A stretch of 64,000 nucleotides of DNA, taken from CBDCWT01 sp965223305. GTDB lineage: Bacteria; Planctomycetota; Planctomycetia; Pirellulales; Pirellulaceae. The notes under the pieces were generated by a model, which saw nothing but the letters and a program-made list of their open reading frames with translations, did not search any database and had not been told where the DNA came from. Position 1 is the stretch's first letter; every line of letters begins with the position of its first letter. The stretch is taken from assembly GCA_965223305.1 (NCBI GenBank), contig CBDCWT010000003.1, positions 62,001 through 126,000 of the forward strand, given 5' to 3'. A program made the translations under genes and the position numbers. Shown piece by piece: positions 26,759 through 36,270 of the stretch.

Positions 26759-28178
26759 ATGGAAGCAACATACGAGACACGCAAGCAAGAGTTGTTGGAT
26801 GAATGCTCGGTGGATCCCCAGATCTTTGAGCAAGTGATGCCTCGGTTGGAGCGGTTTATGATCCCCTTCGTCGATAACTTGGTGAGAAGGGAACAGGTAG
26901 AGCATGCTCAGACGTTTGTCCAAGGACTGCTTTCAGATCTGGATTCAAAGAACACGGAGTCGATTGCCTATCGTTTCGAACAAGAGCGAATGCCGCTGCA
27001 ATGGTTTATTGGTGTCTCCGGATGGGATGATGAACCGCTGCGTAAGGAGCTGGTCCACCAAGTGGGTCAGCAGTTGGGCACAGAAGACGGTGTGATTGTT
27101 TTCGACCCTTCCGGATTTCCAAAGTCGGGCAAGGATTCGGTTGGCGTAGCGCGTCAGTGGTGTGGTCGTCTGGGGAAGGTCGACAGCTGCCAAGTGGCCG
27201 TTTACATGGGATACGTGTCGAGCGAAGAGCATGCATTGGTTGATACACGATTGTATCTTCCCAAGGATTGGACGAAGGATCCGGCGCGGCGAAAGAAGGC
27301 AGGAATCCCCAAAGGAACCCGATATCGTACGCGACATCAGCTGTGCTTGGAGATGCTGAAGGCACATGGTGATCAGCTGCCGCATCAATGGATTGCCGGT
27401 GACGACGAGATGGGGCGTCCCTACTGGTTTCGCCGCCGTTTGAACAACATGGAAGAACAATATCTGCTGTCTGTCGCGTCGAACACTTTGATTCGTGATC
27501 TGCAGGTTAACCCACCTCCGTACTCCGGCCGTGGCAGATATCCCAATCGTCCTTGGCGGCGAGTTGATGAGTGGACTTCGTCGCTCAACGACGACGAATG
27601 GACGGAGATCGACGTACGCGACGGCACGAAATGCCCCCTGATTGTTGAGGCCGTCAAACGTCGCGTTGTAGGGCGTACCGACAGACGACAAGAAGGACAC
27701 GAAGAGGTATTGGTCGTGATCCGCTACAGAGACCGAGACAATCAATCTGTCGTCAAGATCGACTACTATCTGTCCAATGCGAACGTTGAAACGGAATTGT
27801 CTGAATTCGCCCGTGTGGCAAAAGCGGAACATCGAATCGAAGAATGTATCCAACGAGCTAAGAGTGAAGCCGGCCTGGCGGACTACGAGGTTCGCAACTG
27901 GACCGGCTGGCATCACCATCAGACGCTCTCGCTCATCGCGACTTGGTTCTTAATAACCGAAGCCCGGCGGGGAAAAAAAATGGACACCGGCAATCACCGT
28001 TCAGCAAATCCAAGAAGGAGTCGCGTCGATCCTTCACACACGATTCGAATGCGGTACGCTCTCCCATGTTCTGTGGGAAAGCGAGGAGTGGCTGAAGCGG
28101 AACGAACTAGCTCGCTTCTACCACTGGAAACGACGTAAACGATTAGCTCCCTTGAACGTAAACAAAAGGCAAATCTAA
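26759..28178 (+). pseudogene. IS701-type (IS4 superfamily) transposase with a frame change at an A8 run
   Basis: DDE transposase. The motifs include VIVFDPSGFPKSGK, HQWIAGDDEMGRPYWF and RIEECIQRAKSEAGLADYEV (the Y-R-E region typical of IS4-like enzymes). The ATG at 26759 continues as an open frame to 28138. After GGAAAAAAAA (A8 at 27973-27980), however, that frame loses homology. With one A fewer the frame continues RGKKWTPAITVQQ...ARFYHWKRRKRLAPL, the usual IS701 C-terminus, and ends at 28178, 10 bp from the element end (472 aa). Either a sequencing or true indel, or transcript slippage on A8. Confidence 0.85.
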
Positions 28179-28188
28179 AACAGTCGAA

Positions 28189-28958
28189 CTAGGAAACCAG
28201 CCGCACTGAGCGAACCAATCCTGCTGTCGATAAGTTGGCTGATGGAACGCGTACTTCTGGGCGATGATCGCCGCGATCACGTCAAACCCGTATCGACTGC
28301 CTTCGACAATTGCCAACGGAGCGGGCTGCGCTTTGACTCCCTCTTCCGGCTTGCCCGCTACCACATACTTGCGGCGAACGATTCGCTCGACGTAGATATG
28401 CGGTCTCTCAAAACGCAGTCGTTCAGTCACGGCGTCTCCGAGGTATTCCAAGCCGGCCTTTTCATCTTCGGTGAGGTCGAGAACCCGCTCCCGACGTTCC
28501 AAATGTTCGGGAAAAGATTGGCCGCGTCCGGCTTTCTTCTTGCGTTTGCGCCGTTTTTCTTGGCGTTCCTTCCACTGCCTGAACAGTTCCTCGTCGATGA
28601 CCGCTTGGGCATCATCGTCGGCCGTGATCACCTCGGAGTCGTCATCCGCTTCGGCCAAATCCGGGAACAGGTCCTGCTGATTGGGATCGACGACACGTCG
28701 CTCGGATCGGCGGCCCCAAAGCATGTTCGTCAATTGTTGATTTGCGGCTTCCAGTTCGGCGAGGCGCTGTTCCAGCTCTTTGTTTTCTTTGCGGCGTTGC
28801 TTCTCTAGGTCGGCAAGCCGATCGCTGCTGTCTTGCAGCTTCTTTGTCGCCTCCAGCAAGGCATCGAACTCGCGGTTACGCGTCTCGAGCGCGCGGTTGC
28901 TCGCTTCGAGGGCGTCCAAAGTAGTTTGCAGCTGGGCTTGCAGTTGTGATTCGTCCAT
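28189..28958 (-). pseudogene. tnpC: IS66 transposase TnpC, N-terminal part (interrupted)
   Basis: The N-terminal helical and coiled-coil region (LEASNRALETRNREFDALLE) comes first. It is followed by the leucine-zipper/zinc-binding type segment and the start of the catalytic part (AFHQPTYRQQDWFAQCGWFP), where the IS701-type element enters. The ATG at 28958 (MDESQLQAQL) is the likely native start; the frame is open 18 codons further up. The downstream open frame ends inside the insertion at 28143. Confidence 0.92.
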
Positions 28959-29062
28959 GACGGGGCGAATTATAAGCAAGTGGCCGTGCTGGCGCAAGCC
29001 GAACACGGCCACTTATTCGCTAACTGCATTGAGAAGAAAGAAGTTCGCAGAAAGGCAATCGA

Positions 29063-29461
29063 TCAGGCGACCAACGCTGGTTTCGACGCTTTGCTTTTTG
29101 TAGCAGTAGTTCGCTTCACTTGAAACCGTTTGCGGCGTTTCGCTGACTGCAGGTCGACACCGCCAAGGATCATCGCCAGCGTCGTTCCGTCGACTTCGGC
29201 GACAACCGCATCTTCTTCAAAAGCGGGCAGCTGAAAGCGGCCTTTCTCAAGGCGCTTTGCCCAGAGTGAGAAGCCGTCGTTGTCCCAACAAAGCACCTTG
29301 CATCGGTCCTTCGCCCGATTGACGAACACGAAATAGTCACCCGTCATTACGTCCTTGCCAAACGAATGAGTCACCAGAGCACTCAGGCCATCGAACTGCT
29401 TTCGCATATCCGTCGGACTTGCGCAAACGAAGATGCGAATCGACGAAGGTATGCTAAGCAT
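29063..29461 (-). CDS. tnpB: IS66 accessory protein TnpB (Orf2)
   Basis: 132-aa IS66 Orf2. The family core is plain: IRIFVCASPTDMRKQFDGLS, GDYFVFVNRAKDRCKVLCWD and FSLWAKRLEKGRFQLP. It is required with TnpA and TnpC for IS66 transposition; its biochemical role is unknown. The start at 29461 overlaps the end of tnpA by 8 bases, the normal coupled arrangement. It appears intact. Confidence 0.93.
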   Translation of the reverse strand: MLSIPSSIRIFVCASPTDMRKQFDGLSALVTHSFGKDVMTGDYFVFVNRAKDRCKVLCWDNDGFSLWAKRLEKGRFQLPAFEEDAVVAEVDGTTLAMILGGVDLQSAKRRKRFQVKRTTATKSKASKPALVA

Positions 29462-29825
29462 CGGCGACTTCCCCTTCCGGTCGCGCCGGCAGACTGGCCA
29501 CTGCGCCGACAGCAGCTTCAACTGCGGCAACGTTGTCGGCAGGGACGCGGATCAATGCGCCACTCGCCACGGAGATCTCAACACACGAGGCGAGACTGCC
29601 AGATGCTCTTTGCAACTGCACGAATCGCGGTGACTCGGGAGCTTGCGAACGCCGTGTCGGATCGGCGGCCACGCCAGTCACCAGCTGTCGCTTCCAGTAG
29701 TAGAATCGCGCCTCGGAAATCGAGTGTTTTCGACAAAACGCGGAGACTGAGAGGCCGCTTGCGGCTTGCCGCCTCAACCGCTCTGACCACTGAGAACGCT
29801 GTGAATCGGTCAACCTTCGTGCCAT
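29454..29825 (-). CDS. tnpA: IS66 accessory protein TnpA (Orf1)
   Basis: 123 aa with an N-terminal helix-turn-helix of the IS66 Orf1 type (WSERLRRQAASGLSVSAFCR, then SISEARFYYWKRQL). First gene of the IS66 operon, about 80 bp inside the right end of the element. It looks intact and overlaps tnpB. It probably binds element DNA (inference from the helix-turn-helix). Confidence 0.9.
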   Translation of the reverse strand: MARRLTDSQRSQWSERLRRQAASGLSVSAFCRKHSISEARFYYWKRQLVTGVAADPTRRSQAPESPRFVQLQRASGSLASCVEISVASGALIRVPADNVAAVEAAVGAVASLPARPEGEVADA

Positions 29826-29983
29826 TGATCAATCCTCCTTCAGGGTGAAACAGCAAATACCCTTCAGGATACGCACGTCGTCTAGAATGCTTGCCCCGGA
29901 CGCTTACCGCGCGGTCGCCAAGGTTTCCCCGTACTGGAGAACAGTAACAGATCGAAAGTTGACCGCGTGGAGGCACAAAGACC

Positions 29984-30427
29984 ATGACTAAGCCCGAAGA
30001 ACGCGATACATGGCGTGATGAGGCGCGGATGGAAGATGACGGCTGTCCTAATTTTCCTTGCGACCAATTTGTTAGCGACGCAAGCGGCAAACAGCCCGAA
30101 TCGCAAGTGGCAGCGCGCCGTGCGGTGTTGACGTTAGAAAAACGGTTGGCCATCGTCTTGACCACATACGCATTCTTGGCAGTGTTCGTCTTTCCAACGG
30201 CGTACTTCTTCGTCGGAATCGATGACTCGCCGAGGCCGTGGACCGATTCTTTGTATTTGTCCGTGACGACGATCACTGGTACAGGATACGGAGACATCCA
30301 GCCCTGCGGATTCGCGCGTTGTTTGGCGTGCGTGGAGATGCTGGTCAACGTACCGATCCTCGCCATTGGATTGACTTGGGCGTTTCTCGCACCGGTGACC
30401 CGAAAAAAGATGGACAGCGAACGTTAG
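29984..30427 (+). CDS. Two-helix ion channel protein (K+ channel-like)
   Basis: 147 aa. A hydrophilic N-terminus of ~55 residues is followed by a membrane helix (RLAIVLTTYAFLAVFVFP), a pore loop with the selectivity-filter sequence TITGTGYGDIQP, and a second helix (VEMLVNVPILAIGLTWAFLA). This is the minimal two-helix layout of Ion_trans_2 proteins, which work as tetramers. GTGYGD replaces the usual TVGYGD. The ATG at 29984 has GGAGG about 10 bases upstream. It begins 68 bp from the IS66 target duplication, so the insertion may have removed its upstream context. Its stop codon overlaps that of the converging gene. Confidence 0.82.
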   Translation: MTKPEERDTWRDEARMEDDGCPNFPCDQFVSDASGKQPESQVAARRAVLTLEKRLAIVLTTYAFLAVFVFPTAYFFVGIDDSPRPWTDSLYLSVTTITGTGYGDIQPCGFARCLACVEMLVNVPILAIGLTWAFLAPVTRKKMDSER

Positions 30428-31695
30428 GAGACGTCGACGCTAACACTAATTTCGGCCGCCCGACTGCGGGCTGCGCCTGCTTCATGCAGCCAATTGGCAA
30501 CCACGAGAAAACCGTATTCACACGAGCCTTTGGATAACGCGTTCGTCTTCAATTCCAAATGGCCGGTCACCGAATCATGTGAAAAAGCTTCACCCTCCGT
30601 GTTCGGCTCGTCGGGCGAAACACTGATAAGCCTGGCACGCAACGTTTCGGCACGACCGCTTGCCTCAGAAACGACGATTTTCAGCGGGTCGTTGTTCTTC
30701 GGCCGCGCGAAGTGAAAGTATCGGCAGCCAAGGGACTCAATGACGTACGTCGTGTTTTGTTTGACCGGATAGTCCCCATAGATTTCGGTGACCGCGCGCG
30801 GCCCGACGAGGCGCTCGATGCTGGAATCAAAGCCGGATTGATCGGGCAATGCTACATCGACACAGTATTTCACAAAAATGGAATTGAGCGATTCGACCGG
30901 CGACGAACGACTACGCCGCGCAACGCAGTGCGCGATCAGATCAGCCCCTAGCATCGACGGAACTTCTGCATCCGTGACCTGGTACAGGTCAGCAACAATT
31001 CGCGGGTCGAATTTCCGTGTCAGGTAAACGATGAATGGCGCTGCGAGTAGTCCGTAGGGATCGGAGTCCATTCCCAGTTCTGGCCGAGTTGCCCAGTCCC
31101 AAAGCAGACGATGCCAATCAACAACGTCTTTCTCGCACAGAATTGCTTCAAGGGCAAACGCTGTTGCTTCGTGGAGCCAGTTGTTTGGGTCGTTTCGGCG
31201 AGCCCAATGAGCATATCCAATCCGTCCTTGCTTCGGCCAGAATTGCCAAGTCGTTGTGTCAAACTGCAACAGATGGACTAACTCATGTGCCACGGTGGCG
31301 AAACATTCCTGAACAACCGCGTCACTTGAGTTGGCGTGAGGTCGGCAAGTTAGCGCAATGTTGGCGTTACGTGGCCTGTTCATTGCTCTGCACCAATTCG
31401 GATTCGCGACGCCGCATAGAATTGGGCCCAAGTCGCGGATCACGACATCCGTTCGCACTGCGCGGTTCGTCGATGCCGGCTTCCATCCGAATGTAGTACC
31501 TGTGATTTGGCAGTAGCAGTGCTTCAATGCCGACGAGTAAACTGACACAAGCTCTTCCGAATAAACTCCGTTCCTTGCATCTGGCCCGAATTGGGCGCTG
31601 CAACGGTGCCGATACTGAACGATGAACACGGTGCCGCAATCCAGTTCAATCACTTGCCGCTTCGTTTCGCCGCTCAGACCAGATGCCGGAATCAT
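30424..31695 (-). CDS. HExxH metalloprotease-like protein, last gene of the signalling cluster
   Basis: 423 aa. AHELVHLLQF gives a zinc-binding HExxH (His137-His141). WLHEATAFALEA, about 35 residues on, offers Glu176 as a third ligand, the gluzincin pattern. The N-terminal ~110 residues are beta-rich. The C-terminal ~150 residues look like a beta-sandwich (GDYPVKQNTTYVIESLGCRY). No signal peptide or membrane helix, so it is probably cytoplasmic (inference). The ATG at 31695 lies 7 bp after the response-regulator gene; the frame is open further up but would overlap that gene. Its place at the end of the operon suggests an output enzyme. Substrate unknown. Confidence 0.75.
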   Translation of the reverse strand: MIPASGLSGETKRQVIELDCGTVFIVQYRHRCSAQFGPDARNGVYSEELVSVYSSALKHCYCQITGTTFGWKPASTNRAVRTDVVIRDLGPILCGVANPNWCRAMNRPRNANIALTCRPHANSSDAVVQECFATVAHELVHLLQFDTTTWQFWPKQGRIGYAHWARRNDPNNWLHEATAFALEAILCEKDVVDWHRLLWDWATRPELGMDSDPYGLLAAPFIVYLTRKFDPRIVADLYQVTDAEVPSMLGADLIAHCVARRSRSSPVESLNSIFVKYCVDVALPDQSGFDSSIERLVGPRAVTEIYGDYPVKQNTTYVIESLGCRYFHFARPKNNDPLKIVVSEASGRAETLRARLISVSPDEPNTEGEAFSHDSVTGHLELKTNALSKGSCEYGFLVVANWLHEAGAARSRAAEISVSVDVS

Positions 31696-31702
31696 GGTTG
31701 CG

Positions 31703-32323
31703 TCACTCGGAAAAACGCAAAGTGAGTTCTGAAACGTACCCGTCCTCTTCGCTGACACCAAACCACTTCGCAACTTCTCTACGGGCCTCGTCGTTAAGAT
31801 ACGGCCAATACTCCGTGATTTCCTCTTGCAAGCTCAACAATGGCCCCGTGCCGCAGTTGACGCCTTTACTTGACACATCAGCGTCAAATAGCCCTTTCAG
31901 CTTCTTTACAATGTCGGTTGACGTGTGTGCCTCGAGATACCTACCGACGCTGCTGAGCAGTTTTCGATGGAATTGTGGTCCAAGCTCTTTTGAAATGACT
32001 TCCTCCGGAGGTCCAGTCAGTTGACGATTCCTCAGGTACTCCTCGACATCCTCCGTACCCGCATACCCAGTGATGCAGATCGATGGCACGTTACATTCTC
32101 GGAGGCGATCCGCTACGTCCATGTGTGCCTTTGGATGCATTCCCGCACGGAGCGGAAGGCGAATGTCGAGAACAGCGATGGTTAAGTCGTCGGAAATCAG
32201 TCTTAACGCTTCTTCGACCGATTCGGCGGTTTCAACTGTCGTTGCCGGCAGCTTCGACTCGATGAGTTTCTCCAGGTCACCCACCAGCTTTTTGTTGTCG
32301 TCAACGACCAAAATGCGAAACAC
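31703..32323 (-). CDS. Response regulator with receiver domain and unknown tail
   Basis: 206 aa. The receiver domain (1-125) has Asp8/Asp9, phospho-acceptor Asp53 (IAVLDIRLPL), Thr85 (SICITGYAG) and Lys112. No DNA-binding or known enzymatic output domain follows. The last ~80 residues are a helical segment (STDIVKKLKGLFDAD, LNDEARREVAKWFGVSEEDG). It probably acts by protein contact, perhaps on the metalloprotease-like product of the next gene (inference). The start is a GTG with GAGGAG about 10 bases upstream. It begins 22 bp after the histidine-kinase gene. Confidence 0.88.
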   Translation of the reverse strand: MFRILVVDDNKKLVGDLEKLIESKLPATTVETAESVEEALRLISDDLTIAVLDIRLPLRAGMHPKAHMDVADRLRECNVPSICITGYAGTEDVEEYLRNRQLTGPPEEVISKELGPQFHRKLLSSVGRYLEAHTSTDIVKKLKGLFDADVSSKGVNCGTGPLLSLQEEITEYWPYLNDEARREVAKWFGVSEEDGYVSELTLRFSE

Positions 32324-32345
32324 TTGCTGGGCTCCTCATTTTCCT

Positions 32346-35300
32346 TCATCCCGCAATTACCGAGCTATTGTGTTCCCTTATCGCCACCTCCGCGTCCCGC
32401 GGGAAGGCAATGACAAGTGTCGCACCAGGCGTAGAAGGCTCGGCTCGTATCGTCCCATTATGCGCATTGACAATATGTTGGACCCGCGATAGCCCGAGTC
32501 CTGTACCCTCAGTTGGCTCTGGCCATTCATGATACCAATCGTCGAATATTAGTTTTTCGTGTCCAGCAGGGATACCTGGACCATTGTCTCGAATCCAGAT
32601 CTCGCAGTAAGGATTTCTATCGACTCGGTCGAAAGATTGAATCACTTCAACACGCATAGACAACCGTTTGTCTGGGCCCACCGCCTTTCGTGCATTTTGA
32701 ATCAACTCCTCAATTGCCTCTTTCATCAATTCGGGATCAAAATCGGCGTACAAGTCGTTGCCCACAACTCGGCACGCGCCGTGTTCCAATTGATCACCAA
32801 GAACCTTTCTTACAAACCGTGTCAGATCCTCTCGTTGTAATTTGCACCGAACAGGCTGCAACCGGGATTTCACGTTTTTCAGTAAACGCTGTATGTCATT
32901 CAGCCGTTCGTTGAACTCTGAATTGAGTTGCTGAATCCGGATTGCCGATGCGCCGTCGTATAAACCGGCATGCGTGGCCAATGAAGTAAATTCTGATTGT
33001 AACTGGTGGCAAGTCTCTCCAATCGCCCGAAGCATCGATTGCCGGCACAGTAATTCTGTGGAGCGCGCCCATCTTTCGCGATCAGCCAATGTGGCAACCA
33101 CTGTGCTCACAGCCTCGCCAAGGACCTGAAGCCATTCCAATTTTGTAGGACTTAGCCCGTCGGGGCAGTGGAGCGTTAGCTTTCCCAATGGCGACTGTGT
33201 TTCCTCGGTTCCTGGTCGCCTAACAAACAACGGTACATCAACCCAAATGTCGCCAACTCGCCTTGCTAAAACGTCCGGACACGACGTTTCCCTCGTGTTC
33301 AAGACCGGCAGACCGTTCTCGGTGTACCAGATTTCACCCACGCGCCGCTCCGCAGAGTCGATGTATGAATAGACTGAGGCCTTGCCGTGCTTAAAGCACA
33401 ACCAGGTTGTACCAGGCGTACCTCGAGAAGGAAGGACGACCGTATGGTTTTCAAATGCTAAAGCGCCATCGCCGTCCGATTCCATTCCGTACTGCATTTC
33501 GCCGACAAGCTCACCGCTCTGGGGTTCGACGAGGTACAGTCTCCCCCACTCGTGCCCTAGAGTCTGCAATGACGTAGTCAAACACGCCTTCAACTCTTCC
33601 ACATCACCGCAAGCCGACAACTGCTTCAGAGCGGACAACAAATCGTTTTGGTCATCATGATCTTGAATCTGAAGGAGTGTTCCAACCGTACATTTGCGCC
33701 AATCCTTCAACGAATGTGAAGATACGACATAGAGCGACTCTTGATCATCATCGTGCCGCACATATCTAGAGAGCCCTCTTTCATGCTCACGTGCCTGCCG
33801 CGCAAGATCGACCGCTTCCTGCGGCAGAAGATCGTCGGCGTCTAGGAGCATGTTGTCTGGCTGCCATCCTGGCGCGAGCGTGGCAGAATCATTGTTAGAT
33901 GAGAGGCGCTCTTGTGCCGCGCGATTTATGTAGCGAATACTGTTGGTATGATCCAAGAGAATGTACGCGTCACATTGCTCGTGAAGTGCGCCCTCCAGAA
34001 CATCCACGTTCTCTGCTGCGATGACCGCTCGTGCGATGAAATCGGCAAAGAGTTCCAGGACGCGAACCTGTTCGGGTTCGAGAGGCTTTCGGTCATTTCG
34101 TTCAACATGCATCGTACCCACAACTCGCTTGCCGTTCTTAGTGCGAAGCGGGAACAAGCTAATCGCTTGAAGATGTGCATCTTTAACAACATCCTTGTTG
34201 GTAAGCGGATGATCGTTCGCCGAATCAATCAAGTGCTGCGATTGACTCAACACGCACGCCTGCTGGACGTCCTGGTATTGTGGTCTTCCCGTCATTGGAT
34301 GACGCGTTACGTCCAATGAATAGTCGGTCATTGCCGCAATGTCGCACTCACCTTCGGCGCGACAATCTACAACACCCATGATCCTTTGTACTGTGAAATC
34401 AACGAGTGAAAACATCACGCGCCGGTAGCCGTTTTGCCGTAGAATCTCGCCAGCCGCCGATAGCGCTTGTCGCGACCTTTCCGGCGGACCACCGATCACT
34501 TGAAATACTTCGGGCATGGCAAGAAGCAGTTGGCGCTGAAGTTCCGCCTCACGCCAGTGATGGCGATTCTTAACAAAATGCTCGAATGCTCGTGAATAGG
34601 CTGTACAGACCAATTCGGTTTGCGTGAGTCGGTCTCTGGTGAGAGGGTTCTCCGTTTGCGAGCAACTGAGGATGATGACCTCTGGACGTACCCCTTCCAA
34701 TTCCGGCAAACGAACGATGAGCGAGTGGTTTTCCTGATCGTCCGGGCGATTCATCCCTTCGGATAATGTTTCAGGCGAACCCAGAGACCTCACGAGTGTT
34801 TCTGCGGTAGGATTTGATGTTGTCAGATTTGCTTGATTCGCCAATCTTTGCCACGCATCGTCGGACGAAGTGCGAAACAGTGGCGAGGCCAGTTCGCAGT
34901 GCGGATGATGCAAATCCCAACGTTGACCGTCATCATAGTAGTGCCAAAAGGTGACTTCATCGAATCCAAGGAGAAATGTTGCGCCAATTGCGAAAAACGA
35001 ACCTAACTCATCGACAGGGACAGCCGGAAGACTTGCGATACTAAAAAGCTTCGCTTCAAAGGCGCGCATTGCGCCCCGTAATCGAGGCCGCTGACTCGTC
35101 GAACAAACCCAGGCGGTTTCGCCTTCCTTGGCACGTAAGTAACAGTCAAACGCGGATTCCCACTCGTTATTGCAGGCCAACCCGTCCCCAAGTACCCAGG
35201 GCGTGAAATATCGGCTCGCTAACGCGGCCATCAACGGTGATGCCCAGCAGAGTTTGTTGTCGTTGCGTTTGGCGATTCCGCAAAGTTCCGGTTCTGTTGG

Positions 35301-36263
35301 CGAATCTTCCGTCTTGAAACTAAACGACGTATCAAGACGAGAAGGTACAGCACACGTTCCATTGTCTACGAGCTGTTGGACGAGCTGCAACGAAGCGGCG
35401 GACGCCTCGATCCGAGCAAACGATCTTAGAACGACGTCGGCAAACGCCGACGAGTAGCGTTTGAGGTATTCGACGACGTTCTTGAGTTCGCTGGCGCCAA
35501 TCGGCGTTTCTCCCGACACGCACTCCGCGCGCCGAGAGTCTAGAATGGCATCCGCCACCAACTGTAATAGCAAAAGGCTGCCACCGGTTTCACTGAAGAT
35601 GTAGTCGCTGCAATCAGAGTCGATGTCTAATCGAGTTGCGTCTATGAGACCATATAGCCGGCCACGGAACGTTTCGGCGTCCATGCCAGTTACCACAAAT
35701 TGATATCTGACTGCAAACTCAGAGTCCTTCCCATGGACGAGAGGAGCAAGTTCGGATGCCCCCGTCAAAAGGACACAAAAACTCCCACGAATACTCTTGC
35801 CAAGATCGGTCAACTCTCGCAGCAGTTTTAGCAGGCGACGTGCTACCGAGTCGGGAAGGAATTCGACGTTCGAGATGACAAACACGACTCGATGCGGACT
35901 ATCGGCAAGAGAACGAACAATCTCCGCGGCGAGATTTGCAAAACTATTGCACTGAGACCATTGACCGTTGGGTAGCCTTTCCGCAAGCGGCTCCGCCAAC
36001 GCGAGGCAAAGCGATGCAGATGTTGCATCCGTGTGATGTTCGCAGCGCAACCGGACTAAGACGTTGAACTCATGTTTATCGATTGAGTTCGCAACTTCAG
36101 AAGCGACGAACTGCTTGCCAATTCCACGAGCACCGAGTAATACGACAGACTCTCCATCTTCGAGCAATTGGATTGTGCTTTCAACGAAGTCGCGGGAAAT
36201 CTCGGTGTATGAAAACCTTACATGCCGATGTGTGCTTGTCTGCGTTTCAGTTGCTATTTCCAT
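32346..36263 (-). CDS. Giant sensor histidine kinase with N-terminal STAND/AAA-type ATPase, GAF and PAS domains
   Basis: 1305 aa. Residues 20-250 form a P-loop ATPase: GARGIGKQ (44-51), with Gln where Ser/Thr is usual, and a Walker-B-like strand VVFVISNVEFLP. A helical region follows, then a first GAF domain (about 600-740), a PAS-like segment (AYILLDHTNSIRYINRAAQE), and a second GAF domain (about 900-1050). The helical region with CHQLQSEF is a candidate phospho-acceptor. A clear HATPase domain ends the protein: EELIQNARKA (N box), IRDNGPGIP and GTGLGLSRVQHIVNAHNG. No membrane helices, so a cytoplasmic sensor. Next to a STAND NTPase (7-bp gap) and a response regulator (22-bp gap). The signal is unknown. 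Confidence 0.9.
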   Translation of the reverse strand: MEIATETQTSTHRHVRFSYTEISRDFVESTIQLLEDGESVVLLGARGIGKQFVASEVANSIDKHEFNVLVRLRCEHHTDATSASLCLALAEPLAERLPNGQWSQCNSFANLAAEIVRSLADSPHRVVFVISNVEFLPDSVARRLLKLLRELTDLGKSIRGSFCVLLTGASELAPLVHGKDSEFAVRYQFVVTGMDAETFRGRLYGLIDATRLDIDSDCSDYIFSETGGSLLLLQLVADAILDSRRAECVSGETPIGASELKNVVEYLKRYSSAFADVVLRSFARIEASAASLQLVQQLVDNGTCAVPSRLDTSFSFKTEDSPTEPELCGIAKRNDNKLCWASPLMAALASRYFTPWVLGDGLACNNEWESAFDCYLRAKEGETAWVCSTSQRPRLRGAMRAFEAKLFSIASLPAVPVDELGSFFAIGATFLLGFDEVTFWHYYDDGQRWDLHHPHCELASPLFRTSSDDAWQRLANQANLTTSNPTAETLVRSLGSPETLSEGMNRPDDQENHSLIVRLPELEGVRPEVIILSCSQTENPLTRDRLTQTELVCTAYSRAFEHFVKNRHHWREAELQRQLLLAMPEVFQVIGGPPERSRQALSAAGEILRQNGYRRVMFSLVDFTVQRIMGVVDCRAEGECDIAAMTDYSLDVTRHPMTGRPQYQDVQQACVLSQSQHLIDSANDHPLTNKDVVKDAHLQAISLFPLRTKNGKRVVGTMHVERNDRKPLEPEQVRVLELFADFIARAVIAAENVDVLEGALHEQCDAYILLDHTNSIRYINRAAQERLSSNNDSATLAPGWQPDNMLLDADDLLPQEAVDLARQAREHERGLSRYVRHDDDQESLYVVSSHSLKDWRKCTVGTLLQIQDHDDQNDLLSALKQLSACGDVEELKACLTTSLQTLGHEWGRLYLVEPQSGELVGEMQYGMESDGDGALAFENHTVVLPSRGTPGTTWLCFKHGKASVYSYIDSAERRVGEIWYTENGLPVLNTRETSCPDVLARRVGDIWVDVPLFVRRPGTEETQSPLGKLTLHCPDGLSPTKLEWLQVLGEAVSTVVATLADRERWARSTELLCRQSMLRAIGETCHQLQSEFTSLATHAGLYDGASAIRIQQLNSEFNERLNDIQRLLKNVKSRLQPVRCKLQREDLTRFVRKVLGDQLEHGACRVVGNDLYADFDPELMKEAIEELIQNARKAVGPDKRLSMRVEVIQSFDRVDRNPYCEIWIRDNGPGIPAGHEKLIFDDWYHEWPEPTEGTGLGLSRVQHIVNAHNGTIRAEPSTPGATLVIAFPRDAEVAIREHNSSVIAG

Positions 36264-36270
36264 AATGCAC

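Larger units (their letters stand above)
25179..28188 (+). mobile_element. IS701-type insertion sequence inside IS66 tnpC, itself carrying an IS256 copy
   Basis: The ends share the inverted repeat TTCGACTGTT (left) and the same inward from the right. The target duplication is CTAG (25175-25178 and 28189-28192), a 4-bp YTAR duplication as expected of the IS701 family. The span is 3010 bp, or 1528 bp after removing the inner IS256 element and its 8-bp duplication. It holds one transposase gene on the plus strand whose upstream region is split by the inner element. Confidence 0.92.
23989..29907 (-). mobile_element. IS66-family insertion sequence carrying two nested insertions
   Basis: The termini are GTAAGCGCCCGG... 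(left) and, read inward from the right, GTAAGCGTCCGG..., the IS66 end signature. An 8-bp target duplication CGCGCGGT flanks it (23981-23988 and 29908-29915). The total is 5919 bp; without the inner insertion and its 4-bp duplication it is 2905 bp, a normal IS66 size. The gene order on the minus strand is tnpA, tnpB, tnpC. tnpC is interrupted, so the element cannot move by itself unless supplied with transposase. Confidence 0.95.

Noticed and set aside
23989..29907. Composite element with passenger (cargo) genes
   Set aside because: Once the nested elements are separated by their target duplications, every gene inside is a transposition gene; no cargo remains.
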